Positions 1 to 6,996 of a stretch of DNA of 35,745 bases are shown here, piece after piece. The number at the start of each line of letters is the position of its first letter. The first letter of the stretch is position 1. Location: contig SYIF01000034.1 in assembly GCA_005798855.1 (NCBI GenBank), positions 1 to 35,745 of the forward strand, given 5' to 3'. The DNA comes from Actinomycetota bacterium (GTDB lineage Bacteria > Actinomycetota > Thermoleophilia > Gaiellales > F1-60-MAGs149). The notes below the pieces were generated by a model. The model was not told the origin of the DNA, did no database searches, and worked only from the letters and a program-made list of their open reading frames with translations. The translations under genes and the position numbers were made by a program.

Positions 1-24
1 CTCTCCCAGCTGAGCTATGGCCCC
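1..24 (-). tRNA. tRNA-Ala, 5' end only (runs off window start)
   Basis: Read on the minus strand, the first 24 bases give the acceptor 5' strand and D-arm start (GGGGCCATAGCTCAGCTGGG). This closely matches the 5' end of bacterial tRNA-Ala. The anticodon lies outside the window, so the isoacceptor is unknown, but it cannot be the CGC gene at 4305 because the acceptor sequence differs. Confidence 0.8.
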
Positions 25-136
25 AGGGTGGCGACTCGGTGCAACGTGCACCCGAACCGCGTCGGAGATACTACCCGACCCCTGCCGGAGGGTATGTCGC
101 CTGATCTTGGCAATGCTGTTGTTCCCCTGCACCGGC

Positions 137-142
137 TACCGT
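137..142 (+). promoter_or_regulatory. -10 element (TACCGT) directly upstream of the SDR start
   Basis: TACCGT fits the TANNNT -10 consensus and ends six bases before the ATG at 149. Transcription would then start at or next to the start codon, giving a leaderless mRNA. No Shine-Dalgarno sequence and no convincing -35 hexamer is visible. Confidence 0.4.
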
Positions 143-148
143 ACGCGG

Positions 149-931
149 ATGCCCCATGCCTTTGACCTGAGTGGCCGGACTGCACTCGTGACGGGTGCCG
201 GGTCGGCCGATGGAATTGGCTTTGCCACCGCCCGCCTCCTTGCACAACAAGGTGCGCAGGTCGTCTTGGCCGCGACCACGGAGCGCATTCACGAGCGCGC
301 GACCGAATTGCGCGCGCTCGGATTCGACGCCACGGGCATCGTCGGTGATCTCACGCAGACCGAGGTCGCCAAAGCCCTCGTTGAGACCGCAACCGCGACC
401 CTCGGCGGGCTCGATATCCTCGTTAACAACGCTGGCATGACCCAGACCGGCGTGCAGGTTGACGAAGCATCGCTAGCGGATCAGCCGCTCGACCACTGGG
501 AGCGACAGTTGCAGATCACGCTGATGACAGCGGTGTACGTAACGCGCGCGGCAATCCCCCACATGCGGCGCAATCAGTACGGGCGGATCGTGATGGTCTC
601 GAGCGTCACTGGCTCGATGGTCGCAATTGACGGCAGTAGCGCCTACGGCACCGCTAAAAGCGGGGTCGATGGTCTGATGCGGAGCACGGCACTCGAAGAG
701 GGACGCAACGGCATCACCTGTAACTCTGTGGCTCCCGGCTGGATCCATACAGGCTCGGCACTACCCGACGAGATCGTCGCAGGAAACCACACGCCGATTG
801 GTCGTCCGGGACGCCCCGATGAGGTCGCCGCGGTCGTCGCATTCCTCGCCAGTGACGAGGCGTCATACGTGACGGGCCAGCCGTTTGTTGTCGACGGTGG
901 CAACACGATCCAAGAGGCGAAGTGCGGATAA
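149..931 (+). CDS. SDR family NAD(P)-dependent oxidoreductase (FabG-like)
   Basis: A 260-residue classical short-chain dehydrogenase. The nucleotide-binding motif is T15-G16...G22-I23-G24, followed by N93-N94-A95-G96. The catalytic residues are S152, Y166 and K170 (YGTAK), and a C-terminal PxG segment (VAPGWIHTG) is present. The family reduces ketones or oxidises alcohols with NAD(P)H; the substrate cannot be read from sequence. The frame is open from base 17, but homology begins at [10 protein letters not shown], so ATG 149 is chosen, supported by a -10-like TACCGT just upstream. The stop overlaps the next gene's ATG (TAATG at 929-933), so the two are translationally coupled and may act in one pathway. 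Confidence 0.85.
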   Translation: MPHAFDLSGRTALVTGAGSADGIGFATARLLAQQGAQVVLAATTERIHERATELRALGFDATGIVGDLTQTEVAKALVETATATLGGLDILVNNAGMTQTGVQVDEASLADQPLDHWERQLQITLMTAVYVTRAAIPHMRRNQYGRIVMVSSVTGSMVAIDGSSAYGTAKSGVDGLMRSTALEEGRNGITCNSVAPGWIHTGSALPDEIVAGNHTPIGRPGRPDEVAAVVAFLASDEASYVTGQPFVVDGGNTIQEAKCG

Positions 932-1998
932 TGCTCGACGCGCACGACGTGATCGTCGTTGGTGCTGGTATCACCGGACTCGCCGCCGCTACCCGCTTCG
1001 CCGCCGCTGGACTGGACGTGCTGGTCCTGGAGGCACGCGATCGTGTTGGTGGGCGACTACTGAGCGTCTCCTCCAAGGACGGGCACCACGGTGTTGATCT
1101 CGGTGCATCTTGGTTTTGGGGCGACGAGGCACGCGTGTACGAATTCGCCCACAACCTCGGTCTCGCCACACATGCGCAGCACATCGCAGGAGACGCTCTT
1201 TTTCAGACGGGTGAGGGCGTGCAGCGGCTCGAGGGCAATCCAATCGATGCGCCCGCACTGCGCTTCCGAGATGGTGCGCAGTCCCTTCCGCTCGCGCTCG
1301 CAACCAGCCTCTCCTCCTCGATTCGATTCGCGGAGCCTGTCCATGGGTTGCGCATCGTCGGCGATGGTGACGCTGCGCAGGTCGCGGTCGCGCATCGGGG
1401 CGGCACGACGCACGCACGGTGCGTCGTGGTTGCCGTACCACCCGCGCTCGCGGTAACGGACATCGTCTTCGAGCCAGCACTGCCCATCGAACTCGAGCGG
1501 CTGGCCAAGCGCACACCCATCTGGATGGGAACAACGACGAAAGTTGTTGCAGAGTACGAGGCGCCGTTCTGGCGGCGCGACGGTCTGGCGGGCTCTGCGA
1601 TCAGCTACAGCGGTCCGCTGCGAGAACTGCACGACCTTGGCGGCCCCGGCGACCAAGCAGCCGCGATTTTCGGCTTCGCGATACCCACGTCTGAGCCCCT
1701 CGAGCGTAACGCGATCATCGCGCAACTGGTGGCACTGTTCGGGCCACAGGCACGTGCTCCTCTCGCCTTGCACGTGAAGGACTGGCGAACCGAGCGGTGG
1801 ACCTCACCCGCCCATGTAGAACAGCTCAGCGCGTACGACACCTATTCCGACCCCCGCTATCGAGACGCGATTCACGAGCGTATCTGGTTGGCCTCCACCG
1901 AAACCGGCCCCGACCACGCTGGACACATCGAGGGCGCATTGGCAGCAGCCGAGGTGGTAGGCAGAACTGTCTGCGGCCTTCTCGGCGCTCAACAGTGA
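931..1998 (+). CDS. FAD-dependent amine oxidase (flavin monoamine oxidase-like)
   Basis: A 355-residue flavoprotein. The N-terminus carries the dinucleotide-binding motif VVGAGITGLAAA, followed by VLEARDRVGGR, the GGR motif of the amine oxidase/phytoene desaturase superfamily. The C-terminus (STETGPDHAGHIEGALAAAE) matches the conserved FAD-contacting end of monoamine oxidases. Length is slightly short for the family (about 430-500). Known relatives oxidise amines to aldehydes with O2; the substrate here is unknown. ATG 931 overlaps the SDR stop; an in-frame GTG at 922 is the alternative start. Pairing with an SDR suggests sequential oxidation and reduction of one metabolite, which is inference. 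Confidence 0.8.
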   Translation: MLDAHDVIVVGAGITGLAAATRFAAAGLDVLVLEARDRVGGRLLSVSSKDGHHGVDLGASWFWGDEARVYEFAHNLGLATHAQHIAGDALFQTGEGVQRLEGNPIDAPALRFRDGAQSLPLALATSLSSSIRFAEPVHGLRIVGDGDAAQVAVAHRGGTTHARCVVVAVPPALAVTDIVFEPALPIELERLAKRTPIWMGTTTKVVAEYEAPFWRRDGLAGSAISYSGPLRELHDLGGPGDQAAAIFGFAIPTSEPLERNAIIAQLVALFGPQARAPLALHVKDWRTERWTSPAHVEQLSAYDTYSDPRYRDAIHERIWLASTETGPDHAGHIEGALAAAEVVGRTVCGLLGAQQ

Positions 1999-2029
1999 TC
2001 GGCGACGACGCGCTAGCACCGCGGCGAGC

Positions 2030-2320
2030 CTACGTCTCCCAGTCGAACTCACCCGAGGCCTGCGTGTCGGACCAACCGGTCTCTTCCGTCGCATCAGCCG
2101 TGGCGTTCGTCTCCCAATCGAGGCGCACTGCTGGGTGCTCGCCCGTCTCTTCCTCTTCGATACGCGCGCTGTCTTCGGTCTTGAAGAGCGCGTGATTATC
2201 GAACGGATCTGCGGGGATGAACTCTTCGAGCGGCATATCCTGCTCAAGAGTCGAATTCTTCCGCTTGAGTACAAGATGTTCTTCGATGATTGAGGCGAAC
2301 AACGTCTGATCGTCCGACAT
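2030..2320 (-). CDS. Small acidic protein of unknown function with WET/WSDT repeats
   Basis: A 96-residue protein very rich in Asp, Glu and Thr, with no membrane segment or signal peptide. The tail repeats a tryptophan-acidic motif: LDWET, GWSDT and a terminal FDWET, separated by short acidic linkers. The start is ATG 2320 because a strong GGAGGT ribosome site lies five bases upstream (2326-2331); the longer frame to 2350 ignores it. It is convergent with the amine oxidase, whose stop lies 31 bases away. I do not recognise the family. Regular spacing of the W motifs suggests short linear binding motifs in a disordered tail, which is inference. Confidence 0.65.
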   Translation of the reverse strand: MSDDQTLFASIIEEHLVLKRKNSTLEQDMPLEEFIPADPFDNHALFKTEDSARIEEEETGEHPAVRLDWETNATADATEETGWSDTQASGEFDWET

Positions 2321-2420
2321 GGAGACCTCCCTGGTCGGGTTTTCGTTCAAACAACGCTACGCAGTGTATCCCGGGCACGTTTTGCGTGCGGGGATTGTCG
2401 ACGAATCGTGACAGGAGGAG

Positions 2421-2426
2421 TACTCT
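2421..2426 (+). promoter_or_regulatory. -10 element (TACTCT) at the M20 peptidase start
   Basis: TACTCT fits TANNNT and ends six bases before ATG 2433, as expected for a leaderless transcript. An AGGAGG lies further upstream (2412-2417), about 15 bases from the ATG. That is too far for usual Shine-Dalgarno spacing and would not be transcribed from this promoter. Confidence 0.45.
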
Positions 2427-2432
2427 GCCTAG

Positions 2433-3515
2433 ATGCCTAAAAGCGCTCCGTTGAGCGAAAACGCGCTAGTCCGGATCGTCGACGAGGCGACGGCGATCTG
2501 TGCCGTTCCCGCGCCTACTTTTGCAGAGTCGCTGCGTGCTGCGCTCGTGCAGGACCTACTGGCCGAGGCCGGCCTCGCGGCACAGATTGACGCGGCGGGC
2601 AATGTCGTCGCATGTGTCGGCGCCGACGGGCCGGCACTCGCCTTGGTCGCTCACCTTGACACCGTCTTTCCGAACCTTACGACGATCCCGATCGTGCGCA
2701 ATGGGGTTCGCTTGACGGGTCCGGGCATTGGCGATAATGCGCTCGGCATCGCCGCCATGGTGCACGTCGCGCGCGAGTTGGCACATACGCCGCCGTCCCG
2801 TCCCGTGCTGTTTGCGGCGACCGTTGGTGAGGAAGGACTCGGCGATCTCAGTGGCGTCACAGCGTTGCTCGACACGGAGCCCATTCGTGCGCTGATCGCC
2901 ATCGAAGGACATGGCATCGATTGCCTCGCGATCGGTGGCGTAGCCTCGATTCGCCTGCGTGCAGAGTTCTCCGGTCCCGGTGGCCATTCGTGGAGCGACC
3001 GCGGGCGCGGCAGTGCCATTCATGCCCTGATTGGGGCGGGCGAGCGAGCACTGGCCGCCGCTGCACCCGCGGCGTTCAACATCGGTGTGATCGAGGGCGG
3101 CACGACCGTCAATGCGATCGCCCAGTCCGCGACGATGGTGATCGATATTCGGCACGGCGATCCACGCATTGTCGATGCTGCACGCATTCGTGTAGAGCGC
3201 GCGCTCACAACTGCTTTACCCGGTGACGTGAGCGTCAAGGTGACGCTCGTCGGCAACCGTCCCGGTGGCGCAAACCGCCCGAACGATCCGCTGCTCGAAG
3301 CAGCTCGAGCGGCACGCTCTGCCGTCGGGTTGGGGCCTGCCGATGAGATCTTCGCCTCGACTGACGCCAATGCGGCATTTGCACGCCAGATCCCAGCAGT
3401 TGGCATCGGTATCACGCGCGGCGACTTCGCACATCGAGAGGACGAGTGGATCGCCGTGCCTCCAATCGCAATGGGTGTCGCCAGCCTGCTCGAATTGGTG
3501 CGCCGTCTCGACTAG
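2433..3515 (+). CDS. M20/M25/M40 family metallopeptidase
   Basis: A 360-residue zinc hydrolase of the peptidase T/ArgE/DapE/carboxypeptidase G2 superfamily. Visible metal and catalytic residues are H74 and D76 in AHLDTVF, the bridging D101 in GPGIGDN, and the E133-E134 pair in TVGEEGLGD. The middle third (about residues 170-285, including GPGGHSW) is the dimerisation domain typical of the family. The protein has no signal peptide and should be cytosolic. The family removes amino acids or acyl groups from small peptides and amides; substrate is undetermined. It appears monocistronic, with its own -10 element at 2421. Confidence 0.85.
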   Translation: MPKSAPLSENALVRIVDEATAICAVPAPTFAESLRAALVQDLLAEAGLAAQIDAAGNVVACVGADGPALALVAHLDTVFPNLTTIPIVRNGVRLTGPGIGDNALGIAAMVHVARELAHTPPSRPVLFAATVGEEGLGDLSGVTALLDTEPIRALIAIEGHGIDCLAIGGVASIRLRAEFSGPGGHSWSDRGRGSAIHALIGAGERALAAAAPAAFNIGVIEGGTTVNAIAQSATMVIDIRHGDPRIVDAARIRVERALTTALPGDVSVKVTLVGNRPGGANRPNDPLLEAARAARSAVGLGPADEIFASTDANAAFARQIPAVGIGITRGDFAHREDEWIAVPPIAMGVASLLELVRRLD

Positions 3516-3694
3516 CGACGGCACGAACCGGGTACGCGCCATCCAGGCCCACTCGCCATCCTCGGAGGATGGCGTTACAGAGTTGCAGGCGCCGATGATT
3601 TCTTTCCCACGTGTCCGAAAACCCAGCAAATGGATGAGAAGCACAGTAGAATAAAGATCACTTGCACGTCTGCTGTCTTTAAGGGAGATTCTTC
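3516..3694. other. Intergenic region with a perfect hairpin (3555-3573) and a possible lemA promoter
   Basis: The sequence at 3555-3573 is a 9-bp perfect stem (GCCATCCTC/GAGGATGGC) around one central base, so about 8 bp can form with a three-base loop. It lies 40 bases after the peptidase stop and lacks a U tract, so it is at best a weak terminator. TAGAAT at 3647-3652 could be the -10 of lemA, with a leader of about 35 bases. Confidence 0.4.
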
Positions 3695-4255
3695 GTGATC
3701 GCTGTCATCGTTATCGTCGTCATCGTCATCGTTCTCGCAGTGATCGTTGCGGGCACGTACAACGGTCTCGTCCAGGCACGTAACCGCTGCGACGAGGCGT
3801 GGAGCAGCATCGATGTTCAGCTCAAGCGCCGACACGACCTGATCCCGAACCTTGTCGAGACCGTCAAGGGCTACGCGAGCCACGAGAGCGAGGCCTTCGA
3901 GAAGGTCAGCAACGCGCGTGCCGCTGCGATGAGTGCAAAGAATCCAGGTGAGAGCGGCGTCGCAGAAGGCTTTCTGAGCCAGGCACTTGGTGGCCTGTTC
4001 GCAATCGCCGAGGCGTACCCGCAGCTTCGTGCCGTCGAGTCCTTTACGCAACTCCAAGCTGAGTTGTCGAACACCGAAGATCAGATTGCCGGAGCACGAC
4101 GCCTCTATAACGGCAATGTGCAGACGTACCTGACAAAGATGCAGCAGTTCCCCGGTGTCCTAGTAGCCGGTCCGTTTAACTTCGAGACGCGCGACCTCTT
4201 CGAACTCGACGTGCCGAGCGATCGTGAGCCCGTCAAGGTTGACTTCTCCGGGTAG
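3695..4255 (+). CDS. lemA: LemA family protein
   Basis: A 186-residue protein. An N-terminal hydrophobic helix (residues 1-20, almost all I/V) is followed by the LemA core with the hallmark segments NxCDEAWSSIDVQLKRR and HDLIPNLVETVKGY, then FTQLQAELSNTEDQIAGARRLYN. This fits a single-pass membrane protein with a long helical bundle outside the TM. Its cellular role is not established. It starts at GTG 3695 with GGGAG upstream (about 3682-3688). The C-terminal region is diverged (FNFETRDLFELD rather than the usual PANLF...F). It stands alone, with no TPM-domain partner alongside. Confidence 0.9.
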   Translation: MIAVIVIVVIVIVLAVIVAGTYNGLVQARNRCDEAWSSIDVQLKRRHDLIPNLVETVKGYASHESEAFEKVSNARAAAMSAKNPGESGVAEGFLSQALGGLFAIAEAYPQLRAVESFTQLQAELSNTEDQIAGARRLYNGNVQTYLTKMQQFPGVLVAGPFNFETRDLFELDVPSDREPVKVDFSG

Positions 4256-4304
4256 GACAGCCCGCGCCGCCGATCGTCGTAATTCGGGTATTCTGCTTCC
4301 TCAT

Positions 4305-4377
4305 GGGCCCGTAGCGCAGTTGGGAGCGCGCCTGGATCGCACCCAGGAGGTCGGCGGTTCGATCCCGCCCGGGTCCA
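4305..4377 (+). tRNA. tRNA-Ala(CGC)
   Basis: A 73-base cloverleaf without encoded CCA. The acceptor GGGCCCG pairs with CGGGTCC and includes the G3:U70 wobble pair, the alanine identity element. The anticodon arm is CCTGG-ATCGCAC-CCAGG, giving anticodon CGC for GCG codons. The T arm contains GGTTCGATCCC. Confidence 0.95.
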
Positions 4378-4418
4378 CTCCTCAGCCGGCCATCTCGCGC
4401 CGGCTGAGCCTGAGGAGG
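4378..4418 (+). promoter_or_regulatory. Hairpin with alternative pairing that can cover the ribosome site of the next gene
   Basis: A perfect 10-bp stem, CTCAGCCGGC (4381-4390) with GCCGGCTGAG (4399-4408), has an 8-base loop and starts just after the tRNA-Ala. CTCCTCAG (4378-4385) is also exactly complementary to CTGAGGAG (4410-4417), which contains most of the ribosome site for ATG 4423. The two pairings share 4381-4385, so they compete. The element may shape the tRNA 3' end, or gate translation of the downstream gene. Confidence 0.5.
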
Positions 4419-4422
4419 CGTC

Positions 4423-4854
4423 ATGGACGGACTCATCGCAGGACACGACATTGGTACCGATCTCGCCTTGCAGATCGTTGCTGCAGCCCGACGTGAGGCC
4501 GAACGTCAGGGCCATCTCGTCTCGATAGTCGTCGCCGATCGCGCCGGCAATCCGATCGCCACTGCGCGCATGGACGGCTCACCGATCGGGGCGTACTTCA
4601 TCGCTATCGACAAGGCCTACTCCTCCGCGCTATGGAACTGCCGCACGGGTGAGATGGCAGAGCCGAGCATGCCGGGCAAGGGCGACTGGGGCTTCGCGAA
4701 GACTATCGGTGGCCGCATGATCGTTTTCGCCGGCGGCGTCTCCGTGCGCAAAGACGGCGTTCAGATCGGCGCGATGGGCATCTCCGGTGCCCTCAGCGAG
4801 GAGGACCAGGCGATGTGCCTGGCCGCTCTCGCGTCGCTCGGTCTCGAGGGGTAA
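4423..4854 (+). CDS. GlcG/HbpS family heme-binding-like protein
   Basis: A 143-residue protein covering the whole GlcG/HbpS (DUF336) fold. Signature segments are the early helix ALQIVAAARREAERQG, VADRAGNPIATARMDG, AIDKAYSSALWN, and the Gly-rich GGVSVRKDGVQIGAMGISGA near the end. Members include GlcG of glycolate operons and the heme-sensing HbpS of Streptomyces; the biochemical role of most is unknown. No signal peptide is visible, so it is likely cytosolic. The start at ATG 4423 is supported by GAGGAGG (4412-4418). sixA follows after 9 bases, so the two probably share a transcript. Confidence 0.8.
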   Translation: MDGLIAGHDIGTDLALQIVAAARREAERQGHLVSIVVADRAGNPIATARMDGSPIGAYFIAIDKAYSSALWNCRTGEMAEPSMPGKGDWGFAKTIGGRMIVFAGGVSVRKDGVQIGAMGISGALSEEDQAMCLAALASLGLEG

Positions 4855-4863
4855 CAGCCGACG

Positions 4864-5367
4864 ATGGACGTCATCCTCATCCGTCATGCGATTGCCGAAA
4901 AGCGCGACCTAGACCGCTGGCCCGAGGACGCTCTTCGACCCCTGACCGACTACGGACGCGAGCGCTTCGCCCCCGCCGCATGCGGCATCACCGAACGCGT
5001 CGACCGAGTCGACATCGTCCTTGCCAGCCCGTACGTGCGAGCCTCGCAAACTGCGGACATCCTCGCCGAAGAGGCAGGCTGGCCCGAACCCGATGTCTGC
5101 ACCGAACTCGCAGCCCACGCCCCCGTCACTGACGCGCTGGTCGTGCTGACTCGCATGCCAAGCGACATCACTGTCGCCTGTATTGGTCACGAGCCAAACA
5201 TGACCATCCTCGCCCAAGCGCTCTTACGCCCGAAGGATGCCCACGATCTCGGCTGGTTCAAAAAGGGTGGCGCCGCCCACGTGCGCTTCAGGAAAGGCAC
5301 CGTCGTCGGTGGCGGACGCTTGCTCTGGGCCTGCACGCCTAAAGAACTCCGGCAGCTCGACGCGTAA
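4864..5367 (+). CDS. sixA: SixA-type phosphohistidine phosphatase
   Basis: A 167-residue protein of the histidine phosphatase superfamily. The N-terminal LIRHA (R7-H8) carries the phospho-accepting histidine. A second conserved segment, ACIGHEPNMT, carries the second catalytic histidine. Length and layout (LASPYVRASQTADIL in the middle) match SixA, which removes phosphate from histidine residues of signalling or PTS proteins. It lies 9 bases after the GlcG-like gene. A long perfect inverted repeat follows the stop and should terminate transcription. Confidence 0.85.
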   Translation: MDVILIRHAIAEKRDLDRWPEDALRPLTDYGRERFAPAACGITERVDRVDIVLASPYVRASQTADILAEEAGWPEPDVCTELAAHAPVTDALVVLTRMPSDITVACIGHEPNMTILAQALLRPKDAHDLGWFKKGGAAHVRFRKGTVVGGGRLLWACTPKELRQLDA

Positions 5368-5407
5368 TCAACTTTGCTTTGGGGTCGGACCCCTAAGCAA
5401 AGTTGAT
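5367..5407. terminator. Bidirectional terminator hairpin between sixA and the aldehyde dehydrogenase
   Basis: A 13-base perfect inverted repeat (ATCAACTTTGCTT at 5367-5379, complement at 5395-5407) encloses a second GC-rich hairpin (GGGGT-CGG-ACCCC). The symmetric A/T-rich outer arms provide U-rich 3' flanks in both directions, and the site lies exactly between convergent genes. The inner core GGGGTCGGACCCC resembles the one at 13874-13885. Confidence 0.75.
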
Positions 5408-5417
5408 GGCGAAAGTC

Positions 5418-6848
5418 CTAAAACACATCCCACGTAATCTGTTTCGTCTCACTCATCGCGTCCAAAATGTGCGTTGACAATTCGCGACCAGCACCCGACT
5501 TTTTGGCACCACCAAATGGCGCCATTTGATCCCAATAGTTCGTTGTTTCGTTGATGTGGACGGTGCCGTGGCAGAGCTCTTCGGCGTAGCGCCAGGCCGT
5601 GCGGAGGTCTTCGGTGAAGACCGCGGCGGTGAGGCCGAACTCTGTCTCGTTAGCGATGCGGATTGCCTCGTCATCGGTGTCGAACATGATGATCGGGGAG
5701 ACAGGGCCAAACGTCTCTTCTTGAGCGATGCGCATGTCACTCGTGACGCCAATCAGGACCGTGGGCTCGTGCAAACGACCCTCTGAGCCGCCACCATAGA
5801 CAACCGTGGCACCCTTGGCGACCGCGTCGGCGATGTGCTCCTGCGTACGCACGAGATTCGTATCGGTCGCCAGTGGACCCATATCCGTTGCCATGTCGAG
5901 TGGGTCACCGAGCTTGAGTGCTTTCGTGCGCTCCACGAGCAACTCAACGAAGCGATCCTGCACGTCGCGATGGACGAGGATGCGCTCGGCGGCCGTGCAG
6001 CACTGGCCCGCCAGGTAGAAGCAGCCCGTGATCGCAGCGTCGGCTGCGTGCTCTAGATCGGCATCGGCACGCACGATTTGCGGACCATTGCCACCCAACT
6101 CGAGCACACGGTTCTTGAGGCCCGCGTCACGCGCAACCTTCTCGCCCGTCGTGACCGACCCGGTAAAGACCACCGTGCCGACCGAGTCGTGGCGCACGAG
6201 CTCGCCACCAATGTCGCCACGCCCGTGCACGAGGTTGATCGTGCCGGCCGGGAAGCCCGCCTCGTGCAACACCTCGACGAACATGTTGGCGCAGATCGGT
6301 GCGATCTCCGACGGCTTCCAGACCAGCGTGCAACCGAGAGCCAGGCCGTAGACGATCGGAATGCCCGCGATATCGACGGGGAAGTTCCAGGGGCTGACTG
6401 CTGCAACGACACCGATCGGCTCTTGCACGATCATGATCCGCTTGGAGCCATTGCGCTCCTGCGTGGAAGGCAAGACCTGCCCTCGGTAGCGAATCACGTC
6501 CTCGGGGGCACGCCGGAAGTGATCGACGGTGAACTCCTCCATCTCCTCGATCGCCTCGCGAATCGTCTTGCCGGTCTCGCGCGTGATCATCTCGGCGATC
6601 TCTGGATTGCGGCGCTCGCAGACCTCAAAGGCGTTTCGACAGATGTCGACGCGCTTCATCAGCGGCATGCGACGCCATGCTGGGAAGGCATCGGCCGCAG
6701 CCTTAACGGCGGCATCCAGCTGCGCACTTGAGGCCGCATTGACCGAGCCAACGAGACTGTTGTCCCACGGGCTGTGAACCTCGATCAGCTCGCCCTCGCC
6801 TGCGTGCCACTCGCCCGCGATAAATGCGCCCGGATGCACTGTTGTCAT
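5418..6848 (-). CDS. NAD(P)-dependent aldehyde dehydrogenase
   Basis: A 476-residue ALDH superfamily enzyme. Features are the cofactor region SPWNFPVD, VWKPSE and VFTGSVTTGEKV, the general-base glutamate in LELGGNGPQIV, and the catalytic cysteine in YLAGQCCTAAER near residue 280. The C-terminal MAPFGGAKKSGAGRE is conserved. It oxidises an aldehyde to an acid; sequence places it near succinate-semialdehyde or lactaldehyde dehydrogenases, but substrate is not certain. The start is ATG 6848 because a GGGGGAG ribosome site lies just upstream. The longer frame to 6923 lacks such support. Confidence 0.85.
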   Translation of the reverse strand: MTTVHPGAFIAGEWHAGEGELIEVHSPWDNSLVGSVNAASSAQLDAAVKAAADAFPAWRRMPLMKRVDICRNAFEVCERRNPEIAEMITRETGKTIREAIEEMEEFTVDHFRRAPEDVIRYRGQVLPSTQERNGSKRIMIVQEPIGVVAAVSPWNFPVDIAGIPIVYGLALGCTLVWKPSEIAPICANMFVEVLHEAGFPAGTINLVHGRGDIGGELVRHDSVGTVVFTGSVTTGEKVARDAGLKNRVLELGGNGPQIVRADADLEHAADAAITGCFYLAGQCCTAAERILVHRDVQDRFVELLVERTKALKLGDPLDMATDMGPLATDTNLVRTQEHIADAVAKGATVVYGGGSEGRLHEPTVLIGVTSDMRIAQEETFGPVSPIIMFDTDDEAIRIANETEFGLTAAVFTEDLRTAWRYAEELCHGTVHINETTNYWDQMAPFGGAKKSGAGRELSTHILDAMSETKQITWDVF

Positions 6849-6937
6849 GACTCCCCCTCGATCCTCAACAATCATATGTAGGTAGCGTAGCCAATCGGCG
6901 GGGTTCGAATCCAGCCGCGACAAAACTGCTTGTCCAC

Positions 6938-6981
6938 AAAAAAGGGCCCCCGAGGCCGGCCGAAGCCGACCCCAAGGGCCC
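6938..6981 (-). terminator. Intrinsic terminator of the amino acid permease gene
   Basis: On the minus strand, a GC-rich hairpin (6944-6981, outer arms GGGCCC, TTCG-type loop) is followed immediately by six T residues (6943-6938). It begins about 15 bases after the permease stop and separates it from the downstream dehydrogenase gene. Confidence 0.85.
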
Positions 6982-6996
6982 GAGTACTACGAGGAA

